This document shows, piece by piece, positions 1 through 8,862 of a stretch of DNA of 64,000 nt (within the stretch, counting starts at the first letter, position 1; each line of letters starts with the position of its first letter). Made by a program: the position numbers and the translations under genes. Below the pieces are notes generated by a model that saw only the letters and a list, made by a program, of their open reading frames with translations, ran no database searches and was not told where the DNA came from. This stretch comes from Kitasatospora sp. NBC_00374 (GTDB taxonomy: Bacteria > Actinomycetota > Actinomycetes > Streptomycetales > Streptomycetaceae), in assembly GCF_041434935.1 (NCBI RefSeq), contig NZ_CP107964.1:7423001-7487000 (forward strand), given 5' to 3'.

Positions 1-414
1 GTAGGTGAGGTGCGCGGGGAACGGCTCGTCGCTGAACCGGCGGAAGGTCAGCACCCGCTCGATCCGTGCGGTGAACCCGCCCGAGATGGGTTCCCAGACG
101 CGGTCCTCGCCGTTGCCGGTCTGGGTGACCCGGTCGAGCCGGGCCGGGTACTCGGTGACGGAACCGTCGCCGATCGGCGGCAGCAGCATGTCCTGCGTGT
201 TGCGGACGGCATGCCAGCTCGCGGGGTGGTCCGCCCGGTCCTTGAGGTAGATGTCGGCGATGTCCGTGGGCAGGTCGTACTTGAGCACGACCTGGTAGCG
301 GTGCTCGGCCATACCGAACATGGCCAGGTGGTAGCCGAAGATCGCGTCCCGACCGGACAGGATGAAGGAGTGGACGGAGGGGTCCTCGTGATCGTGGTCG
401 TGCCGGGTGGTCAT
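1..414 (-). CDS. Unrecognised protein coupled to LodA/LodB (3' end outside window)
   Basis: The gene starts with ATG at 414-412 and runs off the left edge, leaving about 138 N-terminal residues. It begins MTTRHDHDHEDPSVHSF and continues as a soluble sequence with no signal peptide or membrane segment (for example SGRDAIFGYHLAMFGMAEH). Its ATG overlaps the stop of the LodB-like gene as ATGA (414-411), so it is the third, translationally coupled cistron of the lodA-lodB operon. I do not recognise the family. The position suggests an accessory role in the quinoprotein system, for example maturation, but that is inference only. Confidence 0.8.
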   Translation of the reverse strand, partial: MTTRHDHDHEDPSVHSFILSGRDAIFGYHLAMFGMAEHRYQVVLKYDLPTDIADIYLKDRADHPASWHAVRNTQDMLLPPIGDGSVTEYPARLDRVTQTGNGEDRVWEPISGGFTARIERVLTFRRFSDEPFPAHLTY

Positions 415-1565
415 ACGGATTCCTTCCGAAGGGTGTCGTGCGGGTGCGGAGTGCGGCGGCGCTGCCAGAAGGGCCGGCTCTGCCAGCGGTCCTCCAGCGC
501 GTACACCGCGCGGTGGTTACGTCGGTAAGCGGTGAGGATCCCGGCCACGGTCGTGTGGTACGACGCGAGGGCGGCGGTGTCACCGTCGAGGCGGGCGACG
601 AGCGCGCGGGCTCCCGTCATACCGGTGAACAGGGCGGTGAGGATCCCCTGGGAGGAGACCGGGTCGAAGGCGGCGGCCGCGTCTCCGACCGCGATCCAGC
701 CGCTCCCGGAAGGCAGGTCGAGGTGGGCCGAGTGGGCGGGGGCCCGCCTGGGCAGCGCGTCTCCGAGCACCGGGTGCGCCTCGGCCCGGGCCGCGACGTG
801 CCGGGTCCGGCTCAGCAGCCGGCCGAAGCCTTCGCGGCTGCGCAGGGCCGGCGCGGCAAGGTCGGCGTCGGTGAAGTAGGCCACCAGGCGGCGGCCCGTG
901 GGCAGCAGCGCGGTGTACCACCAGCCGTCCTGATCGGATTCGACCAGCGAGGAGGTCTCGCCCGTCCGCTCGGTCGGGTCCGGTGCCAGTTCCAGGCAGG
1001 TGGCGACCAGGCGGTCCGTCCGCCGACGGGAGGCGCGTGCCGAGGAGGCGATCGCGTGGCTGCGGCCGCTGGCGTCCACCAGCCAGGCGCACCGTACCTC
1101 CCGCGGGGCGCCCTGCCCTCGGAGCACGACCGACCAACCGCCGTCGGGCTGCCTGGCTCCGGGGCGGACCGTGGTGCGCTCCGCCACCTCGGCACCGGCC
1201 GTACGGGCGGCCTCCCGCAGACCCCGGTCGAAGCGTGCGCGATCGAGGTGCCAGCCGGGGCCGTTGGGGTCGTTGATGAAGTCGGTGCGGCCGAGGACGG
1301 AGGCTCCCCAGGAGGAGAGATTGGCGTAGCAGGGCAGATGGCCGGCCGAGAGCGGCAGTCGGCCCGCTCCCAGCTCGTCCAGCAGGGTGCGGGCCGACGA
1401 CGGCAGGGCCTCCCCGATCTTGGGGGCTCCGCCTCCGGAGTCGGCCAGCAGGACGGTGCGGCCCGCCCGGGCGAGGGTCAGGGCGGCGGCCGCTCCGGCC
1501 GGGCCGCCGCCCGCGACCACCACGTCGTAGTGACCGACGCGGCCGGAGTGCCGCTCGGCCGTCAA
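411..1565 (-). CDS. LodB-like FAD-dependent oxidoreductase, quinoprotein maturation partner
   Basis: 384-residue flavoprotein of the tryptophan-halogenase/geranylgeranyl-reductase superfamily. A Rossmann FAD motif GGGPAGAA lies at residues 19-26, and a second FAD-binding segment (GDAAAAFDPVSSQG) lies near the C-terminus. In LodA/GoxA systems the LodB partner is required to build the cysteine tryptophylquinone cofactor of LodA. Here it lies directly downstream of a LodA homologue, which supports the same role. No ATG or GTG lies in the right place. The best start is TTG at 1565, overlapping the lodA stop as TTGA, so translation is probably coupled. The ORF stays open upstream inside lodA, but that part is lodA read in another frame. 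Confidence 0.85.
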   Translation of the reverse strand: MTAERHSGRVGHYDVVVAGGGPAGAAAALTLARAGRTVLLADSGGGAPKIGEALPSSARTLLDELGAGRLPLSAGHLPCYANLSSWGASVLGRTDFINDPNGPGWHLDRARFDRGLREAARTAGAEVAERTTVRPGARQPDGGWSVVLRGQGAPREVRCAWLVDASGRSHAIASSARASRRRTDRLVATCLELAPDPTERTGETSSLVESDQDGWWYTALLPTGRRLVAYFTDADLAAPALRSREGFGRLLSRTRHVAARAEAHPVLGDALPRRAPAHSAHLDLPSGSGWIAVGDAAAAFDPVSSQGILTALFTGMTGARALVARLDGDTAALASYHTTVAGILTAYRRNHRAVYALEDRWQSRPFWQRRRTPHPHDTLRKESV

Positions 1566-3502
1566 ACGCCGTCGCGGAACGGCGCGACCTTGTCGATGAA
1601 GCCGGCCGTGACCTCCTCCGCGGTGTAGCCGCTGACCGCGATCGCCTGGCTGATCGCGACCGACGCGATGGCCGGGTCCGCGGCCTGGGGCACGTGCAGC
1701 GTGACGAGGTTCTGGGTGCGCGGCACGCCCTCCAGGTCGATCGACGGCCGGGACTCCACCTGGATCCGGTCGGGGAAGTCCTTGGCACCGGCGCGGACTT
1801 CGATGACGCCGAGCCGGTACCAGTCGTCGATCATCTGGTTGAGCTGCTCGGTGTTCTGCCCGCGGAGCCCTCGCAGCCACACGGCCCGCCGTTCGAAGGC
1901 CTCGGTGCGCTCGGTCAGCGGGAGGCTCTCGTCGGCGACGATCCGGTAGTCGTCCTCGGTGAGCACGTGGTTGGGGACCCGGGCGGGCCAGAACGTCGGC
2001 AGGTACGGGTCGTGGACGGGGCCGAGCGACAGCTCGTACCCGGACCGGCAGCTGGCCGTGTCGGCCTGCCACGGCACGGCCATCCAGCGGGACAGGTCGC
2101 CCGGCCCCTGCGCGTACAGCGGCCCGTTCGGGGACAGTGCGACCTCGGGGGTGAGGACCGTCCCGTACGAGGGTTCGGGCTGGTCGGGGGCGCGGTGCCG
2201 GATGCGGAACGGCGCCATGTACATCGACGGGTGGCGGATGGGCCAGGTGACCTCGCAGCCGGGGTGGAAGGCGTCGGCGAGGCAGAAGTCCAACGCGGCG
2301 CGGTCGAGGGCGGCGGGCCGGTCGGCGAGGGGGAAGTCGGCGAGGCGGCGGGGTGGCGGTGTGGCGCCGAGGGTCGTCCAGTCGTCGTCGAAGTCGCCGT
2401 CGGCCCAGGACTGGAACATCCGGTACTGGGTCGGGGAGAGCGCCATGTGCTGCAGCTGGGTGCGGGGCGGGATGGCCATTCCGTCGCCGTACAGCCACGG
2501 CCAGGGGACGGGTGAGGCGCCGTCGCGGCCGAAGTTGCGCAGCGCGTTGAACACCTGGCGGCGCAGTGCCCGGCGGGTCGTGGCCCGGTCGCTGAGCCGG
2601 CCCAGCAGCTCGGGGGTGAAGGAGGGGCCGGTGCCGTTGTGCCCGTAGGAGCCGGCGAAGCCCTGGTTGACCCACTGGTGGTCGCAGAAGCGCTGCAGGA
2701 CCGGTGCGATGTCGCGGGTGAAGGAGACCCGCGCCGGGAACGGAAGCGAACCGTTGCAGACGAAGACGTCGTACAGCAGGTCGTAGAGGGTGCGGATGCC
2801 CTTCTGGGCAGGGGCGTAGTTCGGCGGGCCGACCACCACCCAGGCCGGGTCCACCGGCAGCTCACGGCCTCCGACGGAGACCGTGGCCGTGACCGGGCCG
2901 TCGCCGATGTCGTCGTGCCAGCCGTCGTTGTTGGCGTAGGTGGTCACCGGCTTGCCGTTGTGGGGGGCGGAGGCGCCGAAACCGCCGAACACCAGCAGTC
3001 GGCCGTCCTCGTCGGTCCGCAGCTCGCCGAGGTACACCTCCTTCCCCATGAACTTGCCGTCACGGAAGTGGAAGTCGGCGCCGGAGGTGTTCTTCCCGCT
3101 GATCCCGAGCGGGCCCGGGTCGATCACCAGGTCCTTGCGGAGGTCTCCGGTGATCTCCTTGTTGCGCAGCTCGGACGCCCTGGCGAGGGACGCGTCCGGG
3201 ATGTCCAGCGCCAGCTGGAACTGGTACCACGCCGACTTCTTGTTCACCAGGTGGGCGGTCCACCGGATATCGGCGTTGTCGGCCGTCAGTTCGGCCACGA
3301 CCTCACCGGTCGCGTTGTACCCGTAGACCCGGAAACGCGCCACCTCGCGTTTGACCGCGCCGGCGGGGTCCTTGTAGAAACCGGGCTCCTGCGGCTCGGG
3401 GTCGGGTACTTCGGGCGCGATGAAGTACTCCGCCGGCGCGTTCCCGACCCGGGCGATCCCGATGGCGGGATGGATTGCGGCGCGGACGATTTCGTCGAGC
3501 AT
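1562..3502 (-). CDS. LodA/GoxA-family CTQ-dependent amino acid oxidase
   Basis: 646 residues, close to the size of LodA (L-lysine 6-oxidase) and GoxA (glycine oxidase). The N-terminus carries the family signature around IHPAIGIARVGNAP. The two residues expected to form cysteine tryptophylquinone are visible: Cys416 in GCEVTWP and Trp478 in VPWQAD, 62 residues apart (65 in LodA). These enzymes oxidatively deaminate amino acids and release H2O2, which can be antibacterial; the substrate here cannot be read from sequence. There is no obvious signal peptide, as is common in this family. A GGAGGA ribosome site precedes the ATG at 3502. It is the first gene of a lodA-lodB-unknown operon. Confidence 0.9.
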   Translation of the reverse strand: MLDEIVRAAIHPAIGIARVGNAPAEYFIAPEVPDPEPQEPGFYKDPAGAVKREVARFRVYGYNATGEVVAELTADNADIRWTAHLVNKKSAWYQFQLALDIPDASLARASELRNKEITGDLRKDLVIDPGPLGISGKNTSGADFHFRDGKFMGKEVYLGELRTDEDGRLLVFGGFGASAPHNGKPVTTYANNDGWHDDIGDGPVTATVSVGGRELPVDPAWVVVGPPNYAPAQKGIRTLYDLLYDVFVCNGSLPFPARVSFTRDIAPVLQRFCDHQWVNQGFAGSYGHNGTGPSFTPELLGRLSDRATTRRALRRQVFNALRNFGRDGASPVPWPWLYGDGMAIPPRTQLQHMALSPTQYRMFQSWADGDFDDDWTTLGATPPPRRLADFPLADRPAALDRAALDFCLADAFHPGCEVTWPIRHPSMYMAPFRIRHRAPDQPEPSYGTVLTPEVALSPNGPLYAQGPGDLSRWMAVPWQADTASCRSGYELSLGPVHDPYLPTFWPARVPNHVLTEDDYRIVADESLPLTERTEAFERRAVWLRGLRGQNTEQLNQMIDDWYRLGVIEVRAGAKDFPDRIQVESRPSIDLEGVPRTQNLVTLHVPQAADPAIASVAISQAIAVSGYTAEEVTAGFIDKVAPFRDGV

Positions 3503-3670
3503 CTGACTCGATTCCTCCGGTGACGTCGATCCGAACTCAACAGGAAGGTTCGCTGACGAACACTAGGAGGGGTCGGCCCGTTGTGACCGGTCGGACACGG
3601 ATTGCCACCCGGACGAGTGAACCGGACGGCCCGGCCGGCCGGGCCTGTCATGCCACCTCGTACGCCACGC

Positions 3671-4081
3671 CTACGCGGGCAGGTTGAGCTGCCAGGAGAC
3701 GCCGAAACGATCGTTCACCCAGCCGAACCTGGCGCTGAAGCCGTAGGACCCCAACGGCATGAGCTCCGAGCCCTGTTCGGCGAGGGCCCCGTACAGGCGG
3801 TCCAGCTCGGCCTCGTTCTCGCACTGCACGTACAGCGACATCGCCGGGGTGAAGCCGAAGTCGTGCGTCACGTAGCTGTCGATGCACATGAGCCGCTGCC
3901 CGGCGAGCGAGAACGTGGCGAGCCGAACGGTTCCCTCCTTCCCCGGTCCGTCGGGGCCGTAGCGGGTGATGTCGATGACCTCGGCGTCGTCGAACAGCGA
4001 GAGGTAGTACGTGATCGCTTCCTCTGCCCGGCCCTCGAACATCAGGAACGTGGTGATCTTCTGCGGAGCCGCGGTTGCCAT
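3671..4081 (-). CDS. VOC superfamily PhnB-like protein
   Basis: 136-residue protein of the vicinal oxygen chelate fold, PhnB/3-demethylubiquinone-methyltransferase-like branch. It shows the characteristic FLMFEGRAEEAITYYLSLF opening, a SLYVQC strand and an FGWVNDRFGVSWQL ending. Members of this branch often lack the canonical metal ligands and have no agreed function. I chose the ATG at 4081 because AGGAG lies just upstream and homology begins at MATAAPQKITTFL; a longer reading to 4144 lacks support. It is a single gene on the minus strand, between the lodA operon promoter region and a membrane protein gene. Confidence 0.85.
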   Translation of the reverse strand: MATAAPQKITTFLMFEGRAEEAITYYLSLFDDAEVIDITRYGPDGPGKEGTVRLATFSLAGQRLMCIDSYVTHDFGFTPAMSLYVQCENEAELDRLYGALAEQGSELMPLGSYGFSARFGWVNDRFGVSWQLNLPA

Positions 4082-4205
4082 CCTGGTGGTTCTCCTGGGA
4101 GTCGTGCGCCCTCGGTCACCGCCACGGCACCTCGGCGGGTGCACGGCCGCCCCCGCTGGTCGGGCCGGGGGCGGGTCGGCGGCAGGGGGCCGTGAGGTCG
4201 AGGGG

Positions 4206-4607
4206 TCAGGTGAGGATCTTGGCCTTGGCCTTGGCGAACTCCTCGTCCGTGATCTGGCCGGTGGTGCGCAGCTCGGTGAGTTTGGCCAGTTGATCGGCGG
4301 TGGAGGTCTGGCCCGAGGTGGCGGTCTCGCGCACGTACGCGCGGAACTGCTCCTCGTTCTTCTGCGCCTTGCTCATCTCGCGCTCGCCCATGCCGCGTCC
4401 GCGGGCGATGAGGTAGATGAAGACGCCCAGGAAGGGCAGCAGGATGAGGAACACGGCCCAGCCGGCCTTGGCCCAGCCGCTCAGTGAGTCGTCGTGGAAG
4501 ACGTCGATGAGGATCCGGAACAGCAGCATGAACCAGAGGATCCACAGGAAGAACCAGCACATGGTCCAGAAGACGTTCAGCAGCGGGTAGTCGGCCGCGA
4601 GGTTCAT
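4206..4607 (-). CDS. Membrane protein with PLDc_N-like segments and SHOCT domain
   Basis: 133 residues with two predicted membrane helices (about 10-32 and 45-68, the second GWAVFLILLPFLGVFIYLIARGRGM). A cytoplasmic tail ends in a SHOCT motif (LTELRTTGQITDEEFAKAKAKIL). SHOCT is a short oligomerisation or partner-binding motif at protein ends. Actinobacteria carry several such small proteins, none with a well-defined role. The ATG at 4607 overlaps the stop of the upstream 93-residue ORF (ATGA), making a two-gene unit. Confidence 0.85.
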   Translation of the reverse strand: MNLAADYPLLNVFWTMCWFFLWILWFMLLFRILIDVFHDDSLSGWAKAGWAVFLILLPFLGVFIYLIARGRGMGEREMSKAQKNEEQFRAYVRETATSGQTSTADQLAKLTELRTTGQITDEEFAKAKAKILT

Positions 4608-4885
4608 GGCTCTGATCTCCCGTCCCGGAACGGCCTGGGCCGGCCCGAGTCGTGGGTGGGCTTGAGGGTGTGGTCGGCGGTGGAGCGGACGGTGGGGGTG
4701 TCGCAGACGTCGGGCTCGAACGTGTTCCCCGCGGAATCTGCCGGCTGCTCCTGGACGAGGGCGTCGAGCAGTCCGTCCGCCGTTCCGGGGTCCGGGATCC
4801 CGTCGGTGAAGCTCAACGAGCCGATCGTGGCGGCCGCCGCATCGGGCGTCGTCGCCGAGGGCGGCACGGGTGTGCGCTCACTCAT
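4604..4885 (-). CDS. Hypothetical 93-residue protein coupled to the SHOCT membrane protein
   Basis: Small soluble acidic protein (MSERTPVPPSATTPDAAA...). It has no membrane segment, signal peptide or motif I recognise, and its N-terminus is rich in Pro/Ala/Thr. Its stop overlaps the ATG of the downstream SHOCT gene, a typical coupled arrangement, and this is the main support that it is real. Without that coupling I would treat it as an unproven ORF. Confidence 0.55.
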   Translation of the reverse strand: MSERTPVPPSATTPDAAAATIGSLSFTDGIPDPGTADGLLDALVQEQPADSAGNTFEPDVCDTPTVRSTADHTLKPTHDSGRPRPFRDGRSEP

Positions 4886-5230
4886 GCCCTCATGCTGCGC
4901 GCGGTGCCCGGTTCACGCATCCGATCGGGTCCGGCGGGGTTACGGCCACGGCCGTCGGTGCCACCTCCGAAGACCGCCGAGGTGCGGGCCGGCGCGTCCT
5001 CCGGCAGGCCGTGAACGGCGGTCGGCAGGGCGGCGGAACCCCGGCCGCAAGCATCGAGAGCCAGGTCGAGCGGTGCGGGCCGGCCAGGTTCGAGGTGGCG
5101 GCGGGCACCCGGGTGTGAGGGAGTCGCGCCGCGCGCGGCCGTCGCTGGATTCACTCGTTCGGCCGACAGGGTGCCGTAGGAGGTTTCGGGCCGCGGGCTT
5201 GGCTCCCGGGTGGCCGACCTGGACGGCGGA
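4886..5230. other. Non-coding spacer, divergent intergenic region
   Basis: The spacer lies between the start of the 93-residue ORF (minus) and the promoter of the secreted esterase (plus). It contains only GC-rich open frames without ribosome sites or recognisable protein. I see no RNA gene. The regulatory part is at its right edge and is listed separately. Confidence 0.5.
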
Positions 5231-5232
5231 CT

Positions 5233-5263
5233 TCATCGGGATGTCATCGACCGCTGCCACTGT
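5233..5263 (+). promoter_or_regulatory. SARP-type direct-repeat operator with -10, upstream of secreted esterase
   Basis: Heptamers TCATCGG (5233-5239) and TCATCGA (5244-5250) form a direct repeat with an 11-bp period. Seven bases separate the second repeat from a -10-like CACTGT (5258-5263). SARP proteins bind direct heptamer repeats of 11-bp period about 8 bp before the -10, so the geometry fits. The same 19-bp string CTTCATCGGGATGTCATCG recurs at 6198-6216 with the same spacing. A LuxR-SARP regulator is encoded 5 kb away. Confidence 0.55.
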
Positions 5264-5337
5264 CGTCCGGTGACCTTGGCCGACCGCGTTTCGCATCGCA
5301 GAGCGGACGCGTGGGCCAACTGCGTGGGGAGGATCGA

Positions 5338-6006
5338 ATGCGAGCACGAAGGATCGCGGCCGCGTCAGCCGGACTCCTGCTGACTGTCGGGCTTACAGCG
5401 GCACAGGGGGCCACGGCACAGGGGGCCACCGCACGTGTGGCCGCTCCGTGCGAGGGCACCTACACGATCGTTGTCGGGGGCACCGGCAGCTCGTGGAACA
5501 ACGACGGTTTCTACGGCAACATCCAGCAGCACGTCGGGTATCCCACCCAGATTCCCAACGGTGCGAGCACGCGGGCCGGCGTCAACGAGCTCAACCGGCT
5601 GGTCCGCGACCAACGCGCCGCGTGCCCGGGCCAGCACGTCAAGATGGCCGGGTACTCCTTGGGAGCCGGGGTGGTGCACGTCTGGGTCACCGAGAACTGG
5701 CAGACGTTCGACAACGTCAACGCCATCCTCGTCGCGGACCCCAAGCGCCAGGGTCCTCCCGGCGCCAATGGCGGAGCCGTGCCGTTCGGCGGCATCATCG
5801 GCGCTCCGCTCGCCGGTGCCGACAGGTTCTTCGGCAACGTGCCGGTCAAGACGATCTGCCACTGGGACTACGTCTGCGACGAGTCCGCCGGTATCTGGAC
5901 CTACCCGAACAACCACGTCAGGAACTACCCCGAAGACTTCAACATGGATCACCACAACGACAGCGCCAACGAGCAGTGGTACAACGGCGCCTGGTATCCC
6001 GCGTAG
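5338..6006 (+). CDS. Secreted PE-PPE/cutinase-like serine esterase
   Basis: 222 residues with a Sec signal peptide (about residues 1-35: RRIAAASAGLLLTVGLTAA). An alpha/beta-hydrolase of the cutinase/PE-PPE type follows. The nucleophile elbow GYSLGAG puts the catalytic Ser at residue 107, and a downstream Asp-Val-Cys segment (HWDYVCDESAG) and a His-rich segment (MDHHND) fit the remaining triad residues. It probably cleaves ester bonds of lipids, cutin-like polymers or cell-envelope lipids outside the cell; the substrate is unknown. The start at 5338 follows GGGGAGG. A strong hairpin at 6046-6097 ends transcription and a SARP-like promoter precedes it. Confidence 0.85.
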   Translation: MRARRIAAASAGLLLTVGLTAAQGATAQGATARVAAPCEGTYTIVVGGTGSSWNNDGFYGNIQQHVGYPTQIPNGASTRAGVNELNRLVRDQRAACPGQHVKMAGYSLGAGVVHVWVTENWQTFDNVNAILVADPKRQGPPGANGGAVPFGGIIGAPLAGADRFFGNVPVKTICHWDYVCDESAGIWTYPNNHVRNYPEDFNMDHHNDSANEQWYNGAWYPA

Positions 6007-6045
6007 TCACGGAACGCTCGTCGGCTGAGTCCGCAGCCGAAATCC

Positions 6046-6097
6046 ATCACCACCTGTCAGTGGCCGGGAACATCTCCGGCCACCGGCAGGTGGTGAT
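6046..6097 (+). terminator. Rho-independent-type hairpin after the secreted esterase
   Basis: Long near-perfect inverted repeat. ATCACCACCTG (6046-6056) pairs with CAGGTGGTGAT (6087-6097), and inside it TGGCCGG (6061-6067) pairs with CCGGCCA (6076-6082) around an 8-nt loop. As is usual in Streptomyces, there is no T tract. Confidence 0.7.
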
Positions 6098-6199
6098 CTG
6101 TCTGTGCCGGCTCGGGGACGACGTGGGAGTGCGTCCCGGACGGACCGTACCCGTCCGGCAGATCACCGGGCGGCTCCGGCGCCCCGGGGCGCGGCCTCT

Positions 6200-6230
6200 T
6201 CATCGGGATGTCATCGGTCCTCCCTAACGT
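6200..6230 (+). promoter_or_regulatory. SARP-type direct-repeat operator with -10, upstream of acylase
   Basis: Two exact TCATCGG heptamers (6200-6206 and 6211-6217) have an 11-bp period, followed after 7 bp by the -10-like TAACGT (6225-6230). The site begins inside a 19-bp string identical to 5231-5249. An upstream in-frame ATG at 6208 lies inside this promoter, which argues that the acylase gene starts at 6277. Confidence 0.6.
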
Positions 6231-6276
6231 GGCCGCGTTCAGACGGACGCCCGGACCAACAGGGGAGGACGGTTCG

Positions 6277-8739
6277 ATGGCACGGAGGAGACTCAAGGCG
6301 AGGCTGCCGATGGCGGTCATGGCCGCGGTGGCGTTGATGAGCACGGTGGCGGCCACCGGGTCACCGGCCGCCGGACAGGGGCCGGACAGACCGACGATCC
6401 GCTACACCGAGTACGGGATCCCGCACATCATCGCCTCGAACTGGGAGGGGCTGGGAGCGGGTTACGGATACGCCGCGGCCAAGGACAACATCTGCACCCT
6501 GGCCGACACCTACCTGATGGTCAATGCGCGGAGATCCCGTTATCTGGGGGCCGACGGCAAGGCGAGCCCTGGCGAGCACCAGAACACCACCACCAATCTC
6601 AACAGCGACCTGTACTTCCAGCGGATCAACGACAACCGGGTGGTGGAGCGGCTGATCGACCAGCCCGTCCCCAACGGGCCGGAGCCGGAGGTCAAAGAGG
6701 CCATCCGCGGCTACGTCCAGGGGTACAACAGGTACCTGGCCGAGACCGGCGTGAACAACATCTCCGACCCGTCCTGCCGCGGCGCGGCCTGGGTGCGGCC
6801 GATCACGGAGCTGGACGTCTACCGGCACGCGCACGCCGAGATCATCATGGGCAGCGCCGATCCGCTGCTGGACGGCGAGGTGAACGCCGCACCGCCGGGG
6901 GCGTCGGTCGCCGCCCCGTCGGCCGCCCCGCCGCCGGCGCTCTCGGCCGAGGAGACCGCGACGAAGATCCGCGACGCGATGGCCGTCACCCGTCAACTGG
7001 GCGGCATGGGCAGCAACGCCCTGGCGGTCGGTTCGCAGGGCGTGTCCGGGGGCACCGGCATGTTGCTGGCCAACCCGCACTTCCCGTGGCAGGGCAAGAA
7101 CCGGATGTGGCAGAGCCAGCTGACGATCCCGGGAAAGATCGATGTCTCCGGGGCCAGCCTGCTCGGACTCCCCGCGGTGAACATCGGGCACACCAACGAC
7201 GTCGCCTGGAGCCACACGGTCGCCACGGTGTCCCCGTTCGGGCTGTTCGACGTGCAGGTGGACCCGCTGCACCCGACCAACTACCTGGTGGACGGCGCCT
7301 GGCAGCAGATGACCTCGCAGCAGGTCGGTGTCGACGTGCTGAACCAGGACGGCTCCACCGGCAGGGTCACCAGGACGTTGTGGTCCACCCGCTACGGCCC
7401 GATCACCACATCGATGCAGGGCGTCCCGCTGCCCTGGGTGGTGAGCGCGCACGCGGTGCGCGACGTGAACATGGACAACCTTCGGGCGTTGAACACCTGG
7501 TTCCACCTCGACCGGGCCAAGGACGTCAACGACGTGGTGAACGCCCTGGAGACCACCCAGGGCGTGCCCTTCTTCAACACCGTCGCCTCCGACCGCAAGG
7601 GCAACGCGCTGTACGCGGACATCCAGGCCACCCCGAACATCACCGACGCGCACGCGCAGTCGTGCCTCACCCTGACCGGCCAGCTGCTGTTCAACCAGGG
7701 GCTGCGGCTGTCCAACGTGCCGCCGATCTCCGTCTTCGACGGCAAACGCAGCGAGTGCGACTGGCCCGACGACCCGAACGCGGTCGCGCCGGGACTGCTG
7801 GACCCGCACAAGCAGCCACGCCTGATCCGGTCCGACTTCGTCGGCAACGCCAACGACAGCGCCTGGCTGGCCAACCCCGAGCAGCCGCTGTCCTACCCCA
7901 GGGTGATGGGCGACACGGCGGCGCCCCGGTCGCTGCGCACCCAGGAGTTGATCCTGACCGCGCAGAACCGGATCAACGGCACCGATGGCCTGCCGGGCAG
8001 GGGTTTCACACCGGAGACCATGCAGAAGTTGCTGTTCGCCGACAACAGCAGGGCGGCCGACCTGGCCCTCAACGCCACGGTGAGCATGTGCCAGAGCCTC
8101 CCCTTCGGGCTGATTCTGGTGGACGGCAACCTGGTCAACGTGAGCGAGGCCTGCCCGATCCTGGCCGCCTGGAAGGACCACAAGTACACCGCGGACAGCC
8201 GGGGGTCATGGCTGTTCGAGAACTACTGGGCCTTCCTGACCAATGGACAGCCGATCGAGAAGCTGCCGTGGCGGGTGCCCTTCGACCCCAAGGACCCGGT
8301 GCACACGCCCAACTCGCTGGACTCCGGAAGCTCCGCCGTCCGCGACGCGTTCGGCCGGGCGGTCCTCGCGCTGCGCAACGCGGGCATCGCGTTGAACGCG
8401 CCGCTGTCGGACATCCAGAAGATCACCCGCAACGGTGAGCAGATGCCGATCCACGGGTCGATCCACGAACTGGGCGTGCTGAACGTGGTCACTCCCGGCA
8501 TGGTCGACGGCAGGCTGGACATCGTCTTCGGGTCCAGTTTCATCCAGCAGGTGCGGTTCACCGCCGACGGCCCGCCACAGGCCTCCTCGGTGCTGGCCTA
8601 CTCCCAGTCGGCCAACCCGAACTCGCCGCACTACGCCGACCAGACCAAGCTGTTCTCGGCGGGCCGGTGGGTGACCGAACGCTTCACCGAGGACCAGATC
8701 GCGGCCTCACCGGCCTTGGAGGTCAAGGTCCTGGACTGA
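6277..8739 (+). CDS. Secreted penicillin acylase-family N-terminal nucleophile hydrolase (aculeacin/AHL acylase type)
   Basis: 820-residue pre-pro-enzyme. Residues 1-32 form a signal peptide, the alpha chain runs to about 245, and the autocatalytic site is GSNALAVG with Ser246 as the new N-terminal nucleophile of the beta chain. The segments [21 protein letters not shown] and [13 protein letters not shown] are typical of the branch that contains aculeacin A acylase, Streptomyces AhlM and PvdQ. That branch cleaves long-chain acyl amides of lipopeptides or acyl-homoserine lactones, so lipopeptide deacylation or quorum quenching is plausible but not proven. The start at 6277 follows GGGGAGG. It is a monocistronic gene between a SARP-like promoter and a hairpin at 8751-8790. 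Confidence 0.9.
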   Translation: MARRRLKARLPMAVMAAVALMSTVAATGSPAAGQGPDRPTIRYTEYGIPHIIASNWEGLGAGYGYAAAKDNICTLADTYLMVNARRSRYLGADGKASPGEHQNTTTNLNSDLYFQRINDNRVVERLIDQPVPNGPEPEVKEAIRGYVQGYNRYLAETGVNNISDPSCRGAAWVRPITELDVYRHAHAEIIMGSADPLLDGEVNAAPPGASVAAPSAAPPPALSAEETATKIRDAMAVTRQLGGMGSNALAVGSQGVSGGTGMLLANPHFPWQGKNRMWQSQLTIPGKIDVSGASLLGLPAVNIGHTNDVAWSHTVATVSPFGLFDVQVDPLHPTNYLVDGAWQQMTSQQVGVDVLNQDGSTGRVTRTLWSTRYGPITTSMQGVPLPWVVSAHAVRDVNMDNLRALNTWFHLDRAKDVNDVVNALETTQGVPFFNTVASDRKGNALYADIQATPNITDAHAQSCLTLTGQLLFNQGLRLSNVPPISVFDGKRSECDWPDDPNAVAPGLLDPHKQPRLIRSDFVGNANDSAWLANPEQPLSYPRVMGDTAAPRSLRTQELILTAQNRINGTDGLPGRGFTPETMQKLLFADNSRAADLALNATVSMCQSLPFGLILVDGNLVNVSEACPILAAWKDHKYTADSRGSWLFENYWAFLTNGQPIEKLPWRVPFDPKDPVHTPNSLDSGSSAVRDAFGRAVLALRNAGIALNAPLSDIQKITRNGEQMPIHGSIHELGVLNVVTPGMVDGRLDIVFGSSFIQQVRFTADGPPQASSVLAYSQSANPNSPHYADQTKLFSAGRWVTERFTEDQIAASPALEVKVLD

Positions 8740-8750
8740 GGCCGACGTAC

Positions 8751-8790
8751 GGGCACGCCGGAACTCCGACAACGGGTCTCCGGCGTGCCC
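8751..8790 (+). terminator. Hairpin after acylase gene
   Basis: A perfect 12-bp stem, GGGCACGCCGGA (8751-8762) with TCCGGCGTGCCC (8779-8790), has a 16-nt loop and starts 12 nt after the acylase stop codon. It lies immediately before the possible third SARP-like site. Confidence 0.7.
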
Positions 8791-8792
8791 CT

Positions 8793-8823
8793 CCACCGGG
8801 ATCCCGCGGCCTCCCGACAGGTT
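8793..8823 (+). promoter_or_regulatory. Degenerate SARP-like site upstream of esterase-D-like gene
   Basis: CTCCACCGGGAT (8791-8802) matches the first 12 bases of the two upstream SARP-like sites at 10 of 12 positions. A -10-like CAGGTT (8818-8823) falls at exactly the same offset as in those copies. The second heptamer is poorly conserved, so this is a weaker call. Confidence 0.3.
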
Positions 8824-8862
8824 CCGCGCCGCGCAACGACAGGACTCACGAGGGGGAACACC

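Noticed and set aside
411-2675. 754-codon open frame on the minus strand
   Set aside because: Only its last 384 codons are the LodB-like gene. The upstream part is lodA read in another frame, as shown by the Arg/Pro-rich composition and the TTGA overlap.
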